Origin: Fibrobacterales bacterium
GTDB taxonomy: Bacteria > Fibrobacterota > Fibrobacteria > Fibrobacterales > Fibrobacteraceae
Length of the DNA stretch: 8,262 nt
Direction of reading: 5' to 3'
NCBI GenBank assembly: GCA_025997455.1
Contig: BNUP01000095.1
Location: 1 to 8,262 of the forward strand
The position numbers were made by a program, and so were the translations under genes. Positions 1 to 5,756 of this stretch are shown piece by piece; position 1 is the first letter of the stretch, and every line of letters starts with the position of its first letter. The notes under the pieces are model-generated. The model was not told the DNA's origin and did not search any database. It was given only the letters and a program-made list of their open reading frames with translations.

Positions 1-1
1 A

Positions 2-895
2 AATGCAGTTTTAAGAAACGCTCTTCGCAGTGATGATGGTGCAGAAAACGGCAGTGTTGCCCCTATGCAATGGATACGGATAAATCCGCAAAAAACTACA
101 ATAGAAACTGTCGTTATCGAGTTAAAATTAACCGAACCGAAAATTCTTTTTAATCGCTTTATAAATGTTCCGAATGCAGGCGAGGCGTTGAGGAATCCGT
201 TTTTTGCAAAGGGTTTTTATTCATTTCAAGACCCTGCATCTTTTTATGTGGAAAAACTTTTGAAAAATTCAGGGTTAATAAACTACCCTGCGAGTTGCGG
301 GGAATTAAACTCAGATAAATTAAAAGATATAAAATCACAAAAGGCTATAATTTGGGATGCCTGTGCCGCACCGGGCGGAAAAACCGCAATGCTTTCGGAG
401 GACTTTCCCGACATTTTTTTTGTCGCTACAGACATAAGTAAAAAACGCGCGGAAAAATTATTAGACTTGAAAATTCGGCTCGGTTTGAAAAATGTTTCGG
501 TGTGCGTTTGCGATTCACAAAACCCGCCTTTCACTATAAATTTTGACTGCATTTTGTTAGATGCTCCCTGTTCCAATTTGGGCGTGGTAAATCGGCGACC
601 TGAGGCGGCACTGCGAACTCTCGGCACAAATGAGAAAACTGCCTCGCCATCAACTACACCGCAACATTTAGAAATATCCGAAAAGCAATTCAATATTTTA
701 ACTTCGGCATCAAAAAAATTAAAAACGAACGGCGTTTTAATTTACTCAACTTGCACGCAGGAAAAATCTGAAACAAGTGAGGTTATAGAAAAATTTTTGG
801 CAAACAATACAGATTTTGTTCAAGAAGAATTTATATTTACCGATGAACCTAATATTGACAAATTTTTTGTAGCGAGATTGAGGAAAATAAAATGA
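2..895 (+). CDS. rsmB: 16S rRNA (cytosine-C5)-methyltransferase RsmB family, 5'-truncated by window edge
   Basis: S-adenosylmethionine-dependent RNA m5C methyltransferase of the RsmB/Sun/NOL1-NOP2 family; the E. coli member methylates C967 of 16S rRNA. An ATG lies at 65, but the frame is open to the window edge. The upstream residues NAVLRNALR match the end of the NusB-like RNA-binding domain that precedes the catalytic domain in RsmB, so the true start lies outside the window. Counting from the ATG at 65, visible motifs are the SAM-binding DACAAPGGKT (98-107), motif IV LLDAPCS with Cys169, and motif VI YSTCT with Cys230. The two cysteines are the family's release and nucleophile residues. 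The segment FYSFQDPASF (51-60) corresponds to the usual G-x-x-x-x-QD-x-A-S entry to the fold. The stop overlaps the next start (ATGA). Family assignment is firm; the exact rRNA target is inferred from homology. Confidence 0.9.
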   Translation, partial: NAVLRNALRSDDGAENGSVAPMQWIRINPQKTTIETVVIELKLTEPKILFNRFINVPNAGEALRNPFFAKGFYSFQDPASFYVEKLLKNSGLINYPASCGELNSDKLKDIKSQKAIIWDACAAPGGKTAMLSEDFPDIFFVATDISKKRAEKLLDLKIRLGLKNVSVCVCDSQNPPFTINFDCILLDAPCSNLGVVNRRPEAALRTLGTNEKTASPSTTPQHLEISEKQFNILTSASKKLKTNGVLIYSTCTQEKSETSEVIEKFLANNTDFVQEEFIFTDEPNIDKFFVARLRKIK

Positions 896-1431
896 ATGCC
901 CGAATCGCTTTGTGTATCGGAATTTTTGCACTTAATTCCTTTTCGCAAATTCTCTCCGTTGAAAGCGGAGCACAACAATTTCTCGGAGATTTGAATAGTG
1001 AAATAAAAATTTCGCCATATATAAACGGAACTTTTGAAATCGACATTTCTAAAATATACGGCATGTATCTTTCTGCAACTTATAGTTTTTTGAACTTAAA
1101 AGATAATAATGATTTTGAGGGACTTCACCAATTTCTTGGAAGAGCAGGTGTTGAAACTTCAAAAGAACTCTGCAAATTTTGTGAATTTGTTTCACTCGGC
1201 ACGGGGATAAGTTTAGCATTTGTGCGCGGAAAATCTGCAAATTCAAATGCAGAAAATTATATGCTTAGCGATAACGAATCCGAATTCGGCTGGCACTCGA
1301 TTTTGACTGTTCGTGCTTTGCAAATTGAAAGGTTCGTTTTCGGTGCTCGATTTTATTACGACCGAATTTGGACTATTCCAAAGCAGAGTTCATTTTTGAA
1401 CGGTGGAATTTTCGCGGGAATGCAATTTTAA
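892..1431 (+). CDS. Predicted outer-membrane beta-barrel/exported protein (179 aa)
   Basis: I do not recognise a named family. The N-terminus (MNARIALCIGIFALNSFSQI) looks like a Sec signal peptide with a short basic start and a hydrophobic core, probably cleaved around residue 18-23. The mature part shows alternating polar/hydrophobic stretches rich in Tyr, Phe and Gly, for example around 55-68, 100-112 and 138-158. It ends in Phe (GMQF), the terminal aromatic typical of outer-membrane barrels. A CxxC-like pair lies at Cys94/Cys97. The start ATG overlaps the rsmB stop by 4 bp. A GAGG purine tract at 879-882 gives a usable ribosome site, so translation is probably coupled to rsmB. Its 3' end lies 7 bp from the convergent FliK-like gene. 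Barrel topology is inferred by eye; a soluble periplasmic beta protein remains possible. Confidence 0.7.
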   Translation: MNARIALCIGIFALNSFSQILSVESGAQQFLGDLNSEIKISPYINGTFEIDISKIYGMYLSATYSFLNLKDNNDFEGLHQFLGRAGVETSKELCKFCEFVSLGTGISLAFVRGKSANSNAENYMLSDNESEFGWHSILTVRALQIERFVFGARFYYDRIWTIPKQSSFLNGGIFAGMQF

Positions 1432-1438
1432 GTTTTTT

Positions 1439-3469
1439 TTACGCTTTTAAGTCCAAACTGCCTTTGCTTTTATTTGCGGTAGTTGCTATGGGTAAATTTT
1501 TGACCTTTGGAGTTTTGCCGTAAATGAGTTCGCCGAGTGTTATGCCTATGTCTGCGAGTTCCTGCGCCAGAGTTTCCCGTTCTGCATTCACCTCTTCGCT
1601 TGCAGTGCCGAGTTCGTCTTGCATTTTTATGGTTAGCGTGTTTTTTGTGAGAGTTAAATCGGCACGAACTTGACCTAATTTTTTTGCTTTTGTTTCAATG
1701 GTAAATGCAATTGAAGAACCTTGCTGTTTTTTGCCTCCGCCTTTGCGGTCATCTCTAATTTTCAAATGTCCTTTTTGCATTTCACCGTTGTGCATAAAAT
1801 AAAATACATTTTCGCGGTCGTTTGCGGGGCGAGTGTCTTGGTCTATTCTTGTCCATTGAATTTGCTCTTTCAAATTTTGCAAGATGTGAATTTCTTCACT
1901 CATTTTGTGCGGGGTTGTGCTTATCGTTTGATTTTGCAAATGCTGTTCTAAGTGCTTGTCCAAAACCTTCTCCACCGATTTTTGCAAAATATCAGGTTGC
2001 AGGGCTTTGCCGTTTGGAAGTTCGTTCAAAATTTCTTTTTTTATGTGTTCGGGTAAACTTTTGAATATATCACCTTCTGCATTTCCGAGCGGTTGGTATT
2101 TTAAGAGAGATTGAATTATCTGTTGCGGCAGTTGCTGTAATTGCTGTGTTTGTGAATTTTGACCTGTATAATTTTGCACCGCCCGCCAAAGTAAATTTGC
2201 TTGTTCTTTTGTGGCGGTTCCGCTTTCGGTTTGCAGAGAGAATGCGTGCAATGCTTCGGCAAAATTGCGAACCGTTGTAATGTTCTCGTTTTGCTTTTCA
2301 GGCGATTTATCGTTCAGAGTAAAAAATTCCTGCGGAACCCCGAAAGACAAAAGATTTTCTCTAAGGTTTAGTGTTTGCGGAGTTAGCGGCAGTTCTGTTT
2401 TAAGCCAAAAATTCTGTTCCGATTTCGGAAAATCAGCGGATGCGGGATACGGGAGCAGAATTGATGAAAGCGGTGCTGATTGTGAATTTGAAGATAACGG
2501 ATTTTTTGCAATTTCATAAAGAGAGAATGCAATTTCGTTATTTATGGATTGCCGATTTTCATTTCTATTTATTGGGTGTTGTGTAAAATCACCCGTAATT
2601 ATATTTGCAGATTGCCGCATATTTTCGGCGTTTGCAGCAACACGAATATTTGAGTCTCGTAACGGCAACTGCTCCGTGCCCTGAATAACAGATGCAAAAA
2701 TTGGTTTTTCTCCAAAGCCGAGTGTCAATAAATTTTTAACCGTATTTTGCGGAATTCCCACACCGACTTTTTGCAAAAGAAAATTTTCAAATTCCTTTAA
2801 CGGCGTGCCCTTAAATTCGGGCGGAATGCCGAGTTCCTTTAATTCCTGCACTGCGTTTAACAATACTTGAAAATTTTGTGCGGTTCGCATTTCCAAATTC
2901 TGCGATTGCGATTGTGATTGTGCCGCTTGCGGCAATTGTTGCGGCGGCGGGAGCCGCGTTTCTGAACTACGAGATGAACTTGGCGGGTCGCCCAAAACAA
3001 ATTCTTTAATGATGTTTGCGGCAGTTACAAAATCATTTTTTGAGAGGGCAATTATCAATTTATTTTCGAGCGGAATTTCCGCACTTGCGTTTGGTTGCAA
3101 AATTTTTATCAAATCACTGACGGCATTTTTTAACTTTTGAGTTAAGTCCGTTGTCGGTTGCAATTTCAGCAAATCGATTATATTTTTTAGTTGCTTTTCC
3201 ACATTTAAGGTTGTATTTTCGCTTATACTGTCTCTCGCTTTTGATAACTCTTGAGAGAGTTCGGGGAAATTTTTTGACAATTCTAAAATTAAACGGGAGA
3301 GTTCATTTATCAATTTCAGCCGTTCCGCATCCATTTGAACCGCTAAATTTTCGGGTGTATTTTTAACCTGCCGTTGCAGGGTATCTGCCGAATTTTGTCC
3401 TTCAAGTGAATTTTGCGAAACTTGCTCGCCGAGCATTTGCGCGACCATTTGCCCTACGGAAATTTGCAT
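1439..3469 (-). CDS. FliK-like hook-length control protein (C-terminal Flg_hook-type domain), 676 aa
   Basis: Long, low-complexity, Gln/Asn/Ser-rich protein with a compact C-terminal domain. Residues about 555-655 (starting ENVFYFMHNGE, then LGQVRADLTL, TLTIKMQ and ending LADIGITLGELIYG) match the pattern of the FliK C-terminal domain: LG-x-v-x-v-x-l with a late helix and a G-x-x-L turn. In flagellar or type III export systems that domain switches substrate specificity once the hook has reached length. The N-terminal about 550 residues would act as ruler/linker. They include helix-prone 45-125, Q-rich runs at 176-191 and 437-453, and a Pro-rich patch at 162-180. No signal peptide or TM is seen. 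The start follows the upstream stop by 3 nt, with GGAGAG 8-9 nt before the ATG, so the pair is surely co-transcribed. No other flagellar gene is visible, so the function could be in a non-flagellar export or envelope system. Confidence 0.7.
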   Translation of the reverse strand: MQISVGQMVAQMLGEQVSQNSLEGQNSADTLQRQVKNTPENLAVQMDAERLKLINELSRLILELSKNFPELSQELSKARDSISENTTLNVEKQLKNIIDLLKLQPTTDLTQKLKNAVSDLIKILQPNASAEIPLENKLIIALSKNDFVTAANIIKEFVLGDPPSSSRSSETRLPPPQQLPQAAQSQSQSQNLEMRTAQNFQVLLNAVQELKELGIPPEFKGTPLKEFENFLLQKVGVGIPQNTVKNLLTLGFGEKPIFASVIQGTEQLPLRDSNIRVAANAENMRQSANIITGDFTQHPINRNENRQSINNEIAFSLYEIAKNPLSSNSQSAPLSSILLPYPASADFPKSEQNFWLKTELPLTPQTLNLRENLLSFGVPQEFFTLNDKSPEKQNENITTVRNFAEALHAFSLQTESGTATKEQANLLWRAVQNYTGQNSQTQQLQQLPQQIIQSLLKYQPLGNAEGDIFKSLPEHIKKEILNELPNGKALQPDILQKSVEKVLDKHLEQHLQNQTISTTPHKMSEEIHILQNLKEQIQWTRIDQDTRPANDRENVFYFMHNGEMQKGHLKIRDDRKGGGKKQQGSSIAFTIETKAKKLGQVRADLTLTKNTLTIKMQDELGTASEEVNAERETLAQELADIGITLGELIYGKTPKVKNLPIATTANKSKGSLDLKA

Positions 3470-3472
3470 TTA

Positions 3473-4438
3473 TCACTCTCCGCGTTCTCTCGCCAAACGA
3501 ATCACAGTCTCAACTTGATCGCGTGGAAGTTCAAGCCATTTTGCGATTTCCGACGGAGTGCGACCTTGCTTTGCATAGTCTAAAATTTGTTTTTTTTCGC
3601 GAGACCTGCGGTCGTAGGTTGTCTCATCTCCCGGCGGGACAATTCTCGTTCCGTTGGGGCTTGGGACTCTTATGAGAGTTTTTGTTTGAGCGTTTCCCGT
3701 TAAAGTTCTATCGGATACTGTTCTGTCCGAGACCGTTTTTTCGCTCACAGTCGGCACGGCTTTTGTTTTTTTGCCTTGCAGAGTTGCAAGTGCATCGGCA
3801 AGAGATTTCACAGCCTCCGTAACCCTTTGTCTTGCGGTTGGTCTCAAGGTCGGAGTTGGGACAGTCGGTTTGGGCGGTGTGGTGTCGCCCATAGGCTTAA
3901 CCTGCGGGAGCGGTATCCTTGTTCGGCTGAACACAGTCGGATCAAGAGTGCCGAGCGGAGGCGGCGGTGAAGGTTCTGATTGCATTTGCTTTAATTTTTC
4001 GGTAACCTTTGCGACTTCCCTGTGCCTGCGGTTTATCTTTATCAGCAGGAAAATTATAATTGCGAGCAAAATTGCTGCAGTTATTGAAATTCCTTTTATC
4101 AGCGAATCCACCAAATCATCGACATCGCCTTCCGTAGTTTTCACCTCTTCCTTTTTGGCGAGTGAATTTCGTGCGAGCAAAATCCTCTCCCAAAGATTTT
4201 TCTTTACATCTTTCAAATTTTTGAGTCGGCGATCATCGGTCTCGTTGTGAATTGCAAAGTCCAAAACCGAGAGCGAATCGTATAAAGCCGTTATCTGTTC
4301 GGGAGATACCGCACGCACCTCCGCCTTCGGCTCACTTGCCAAAAGTTCACTGGGGTCTAAACCCGCAAACCGCACGAGGGCATAAAAGCCTCCGCACAAG
4401 GCTATCAGTGCTAAGATAAATGTGTAGATTTTTTTCAA
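3473..4438 (-). CDS. Two-TM membrane protein with Pro/Thr-rich linker and C-terminal helix-turn-helix (321 aa)
   Basis: Unnamed protein. TM1 is at about 4-23 and TM2 at about 117-135 (ISITAAILLAIIIFLLIKI), with a 90-residue charged helical segment between. A Pro-rich linker at about 156-200 and a Thr/Ser repeat at 231-245 (VSDRT twice) follow. The C-terminal HTH at about 278-320 (ILDYAKQGRTPSEIAKWLEL, then RDQVETVIRLA) looks like the short 'G-x-s-x-x-EIA-x-x-L' fold at the end of SwrB/DUF6115-type flagellar accessory proteins; that link is inference from motif and neighbour. I use the TTG at 4438 because MKK followed by a hydrophobic helix is a good signal-anchor start. The frame stays open upstream into the heptamer repeats, but no ATG is seen there. 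There is no Shine-Dalgarno; a TTTTTCTACATT box ends 9 nt before the start. It leads directly into the FliK-like gene. Confidence 0.72.
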   Translation of the reverse strand: MKKIYTFILALIALCGGFYALVRFAGLDPSELLASEPKAEVRAVSPEQITALYDSLSVLDFAIHNETDDRRLKNLKDVKKNLWERILLARNSLAKKEEVKTTEGDVDDLVDSLIKGISITAAILLAIIIFLLIKINRRHREVAKVTEKLKQMQSEPSPPPPLGTLDPTVFSRTRIPLPQVKPMGDTTPPKPTVPTPTLRPTARQRVTEAVKSLADALATLQGKKTKAVPTVSEKTVSDRTVSDRTLTGNAQTKTLIRVPSPNGTRIVPPGDETTYDRRSREKKQILDYAKQGRTPSEIAKWLELPRDQVETVIRLARERGE

Positions 4439-4447
4439 TGCAAGGAG

Positions 4448-4459
4448 AATGTAGAAAAA
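4448..4459 (-). promoter_or_regulatory. Putative promoter box (TTTTTCTACATT) for the HTH membrane gene
   Basis: Read on the - strand the box is TTTTTCTACATT, ending 9 nt before the TTG start. TACATT (4448-4453) would be the -10-like hexamer, placing transcription start within a few bases of the start codon. The same box occurs before gatC and, with two changes, before folP. No TTGACA-like -35 is visible at normal spacing, because that region is heptamer repeat. Promoter function is inferred from position and recurrence. Confidence 0.5.
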
Positions 4460-4464
4460 GTTGA

Positions 4465-4576
4465 GAGAGTAAAGAGTGGAGAGTAAAGAGTAGAGAGTAA
4501 AGAGTAAAGAGTAAAGAGTAGAGAGTAGAGTGTAAAGAGCAGAGTGTAAAGAGTAGAGTGTAAAGAATAAAGAATA
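4465..4576. repeat. Heptanucleotide tandem repeat, 16 units of (G/A)AGAGTA type
   Basis: Sixteen contiguous 7-bp units were counted by eye. Nearly all are GAGAGTA, AAGAGTA or GAGTGTA, with AAGAGTG, AAGAGCA and two AAGAATA variants; decay is greatest at the gatC-proximal end. Units partly alternate G- and A-initial forms (about 14-bp higher order) at the left. Because 7 is not a multiple of 3, the - strand reads as a meaningless 7-residue repeat (LYSLLFT-like) in an open frame, which I treat as a shadow and not a gene. Similar heptamer arrays (STRRs) are known in cyanobacteria; no relationship is claimed. Slippage could vary copy number between strains and so alter spacing between the divergent promoters. 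Confidence 0.9.
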
Positions 4577-4598
4577 ATAACTTTACTCTTTACTCTTT
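4499..4598. repeat. 18-bp inverted repeat: heptamer array against an inverted copy
   Basis: Bases 4581-4598 (CTTTACTCTTTACTCTTT) are the exact reverse complement of 4499-4516 in the heptamer array. Transcripts from either strand could fold into a long hairpin, with neighbouring units allowing alternative registers. There is no U-tract of terminator type directly after it. It may be an inverted duplication of the repeat. Confidence 0.75.
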
Positions 4599-4609
4599 CA
4601 ACTCTTGCA

Positions 4610-4655
4610 ACCCCTGCACTGCCGAGTTCCCATACCCCACACCCCTGCACTGCCG
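4610..4655. repeat. 15-bp direct repeat (ACCCCTGCACTGCCG) with G-run potential on the - strand
   Basis: ACCCCTGCACTGCCG occurs at 4610-4624 and 4641-4655, 31 bp apart. Between and around the copies the - strand carries runs GGGG, GGGG, GGG and GGGG, with loops of TGT, TAT and about 14 nt. That is a possible but imperfect G-quadruplex because one loop is long. The patch is clearly richer in C/G than its surroundings and lies just upstream of the gatC promoter box. Function unknown. Confidence 0.6.
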
Positions 4656-4660
4656 CGTGA

Positions 4661-4672
4661 TTTTTCTACATT
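4661..4672 (+). promoter_or_regulatory. Putative promoter box (TTTTTCTACATT) for gatC
   Basis: TTTTTCTACATT ends 6 nt before the gatC ATG. TACATT (4667-4672) in the -10 role would give a start at or next to the ATG, that is a leaderless transcript. No Shine-Dalgarno lies between box and ATG (ACCCAA). The box is a perfect inverted copy of 4448-4459, giving a symmetrical divergent arrangement. No clear -35 is present. Confidence 0.55.
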
Positions 4673-4678
4673 ACCCAA

Positions 4679-4954
4679 ATGTCCCAAGAAATTGACATTG
4701 AAAAATTGTCTGTATTATCGCGCCTCACGCTTAGCGAAGAGGAAAAATCGGAGGCTGCCGAACGCCTAAAAGAGATGTTGAAGTTAATGGAGAATTTGCG
4801 AGAGTTAGATTTGAGCGGAGTAGAGCCTATGTCGGCGAGTGAACCGTCTGTGTTGCGCGAAGATGTTGCACGGGAAAGTTTCACTTACGAACAGACTTTC
4901 CTCAACGCTCCGCAAGAAGAAAATCGCCATTTTGTTATACCGAAGGTTATGTAG
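4679..4954 (+). CDS. gatC: Asp-tRNA(Asn)/Glu-tRNA(Gln) amidotransferase subunit C
   Basis: Small subunit of the GatCAB amidotransferase, which converts misacylated Glu-tRNA(Gln) or Asp-tRNA(Asn) to Gln-tRNA or Asn-tRNA; GatC wraps around and stabilises the GatA-GatB interface. At 91 aa it has family length. Visible signatures are the N-terminal helix with LSRLTLSEEE (14-23), the long amphipathic helix through LKEMLKLMENLRELD, then SGVEPM, LREDV and the C-terminal NAP...FVIPKV tail that contacts GatA. gatA and gatB are not in the window, so subunits are dispersed or lie elsewhere. The ATG at 4679 fits the family N-terminus. It has no ribosome site and is preceded at 6 nt by the TTTTTCTACATT box. 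It is followed after 15 bp by the PilZ gene, probably co-transcribed. Confidence 0.95.
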   Translation: MSQEIDIEKLSVLSRLTLSEEEKSEAAERLKEMLKLMENLRELDLSGVEPMSASEPSVLREDVARESFTYEQTFLNAPQEENRHFVIPKVM

Positions 4955-4969
4955 GCTGGTACCAAAGCA

Positions 4970-5704
4970 ATGTCTATCGGTTCTAAGGTTTTGGTGTATT
5001 CGCAAAATGCGGCAACCCGCGAGCGATTGATACGGCTCTTGATGTATCAGCGGTTTGTGCCAAAGGCGGTTGAGAGTGTTTCATACGCGACTCTCGCACT
5101 CGTTTCCGGTGAGTTCCCGATTTTTCTCTGCACCTACGACCCCGAAGATGAAGAGACAATACAGTTTCTCGATTTTATGAGAAAAGACGGGCAAATGCGT
5201 TCGGTTATTCCCGTGCTTGTGCTTTCCAAACCTACAAGAGATTCACTTGCAAATTTGGTTAGAATCGGTTGTGCAAATTTTATTCTGCACGATGCGGGTC
5301 AGCAAGTTTTCTTTGACAAAATGGAGCAAATTGCCGCATCAATCGGAGATATTCGTGACAAGCGGCAGTTTGTGCGAGTTGAAATTCCCGAATATGAAAA
5401 TGCTCAATTATTAGTAACCGCCCGCAACGGAAATAAATATCCCGTTCGTGTGGGAAATGTTTCAATGGGCGGCTTGCAACTCACTTGGACTGCCGACAAA
5501 ATGCCCGTTCAGCGAATGGTTGTGGGTGATGTTTTAATGAACTGCCTCTTGGTAATCAAAAGCCTTGACCTGTATGCAGACTTAAAAATAATTTCCGTTT
5601 TTAACTACAAAGCGGGCACTCAATTTGTGGGCTTAAACGAAGACAGGCAGGCACAACTCTGCAATTTTATTTACGAAAGGTTACTCGCGGAAAAAATTTC
5701 TTGA
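4970..5704 (+). CDS. Receiver-like (degenerate) plus PilZ c-di-GMP-binding protein, 244 aa
   Basis: Two-domain cytoplasmic signalling protein. Residues about 5-125 have the alpha/beta pattern of a response-regulator receiver: VLVYSQNAATRERL, then FLCTYD with Asp57 at the usual phospho-acceptor strand, VLVLSKP and ANFIL. The acidic pair after the first strand is replaced by SQN and the fifth-strand Lys is not seen, so phosphorylation is doubtful. Residues about 128-240 are a PilZ domain with both c-di-GMP signatures intact: R132-x-x-x-R136 and N163-x-S165-x-x-G168. Binding of c-di-GMP is therefore expected; the output (motility, adhesion, secretion) cannot be read from sequence. It starts 15 bp after gatC with only a weak purine site, so the transcript probably comes from the gatC promoter. 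A GGDEF gene lies convergently downstream, 48 bp away. Confidence 0.85.
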   Translation: MSIGSKVLVYSQNAATRERLIRLLMYQRFVPKAVESVSYATLALVSGEFPIFLCTYDPEDEETIQFLDFMRKDGQMRSVIPVLVLSKPTRDSLANLVRIGCANFILHDAGQQVFFDKMEQIAASIGDIRDKRQFVRVEIPEYENAQLLVTARNGNKYPVRVGNVSMGGLQLTWTADKMPVQRMVVGDVLMNCLLVIKSLDLYADLKIISVFNYKAGTQFVGLNEDRQAQLCNFIYERLLAEKIS

Positions 5705-5715
5705 GTAAAAACAGA

Positions 5716-5756
5716 TTAACTCTTATCTCATAAATTCATTCCCAATTTGGAGTTAA
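5716..5756. terminator. Weak inverted repeat between convergent genes
   Basis: TTAACTC (5716-5722) pairs with GAGTTAA (5750-5756), enclosing a smaller AAATT/AATTT pair (5732-5736 with 5744-5748). Its place between two convergent stops suggests a bidirectional terminator, but the stem is AT-rich, the loop is long and no U-tract follows. The right arm also runs into the GGDEF stop codon. Confidence 0.25.

Noticed and set aside
1433..1440. T8 run after the outer-membrane protein stop as an intrinsic terminator
   Set aside because: No stable GC-rich stem precedes it; the nearby repeated TTTTAAG is direct, not inverted.
1721..2519. Long + strand open frames opposite the FliK-like gene
   Set aside because: They are antisense shadows of a Gln/Asn-rich gene with no plausible domains or start signals.
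3700..3755. Short VSDRT peptide repeat in the HTH membrane protein as a possible mobile or phase-variable repeat
   Set aside because: Only two full copies and one partial, in frame and within a Pro/Thr/Ser linker; consistent with ordinary linker drift.
4574..4601. TTGAAA-16 nt-TATTAT promoter-like pair on the - strand, upstream of the HTH membrane gene
   Set aside because: Reasonable match to a sigma-70 promoter, but built largely from the inverted heptamer repeat and an AT-rich junction. The recurrent TTTTTCTACATT box is a better-supported candidate; this one would give a leader of about 130 nt containing the whole array.
4435..4650. Open - strand frame encoding an LYSLLFT-like repeat peptide
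   Set aside because: It is a translation of the 7-bp tandem repeat with no start context or recognisable domain. It overlaps the putative promoter region, so I treat it as a repeat shadow.
4692..4718. TTGACA-15 nt-TATTAT promoter-like sequence inside gatC
   Set aside because: The spacing is short and transcription from it would miss the gatC start. AT-rich coding sequence often produces such matches by chance.
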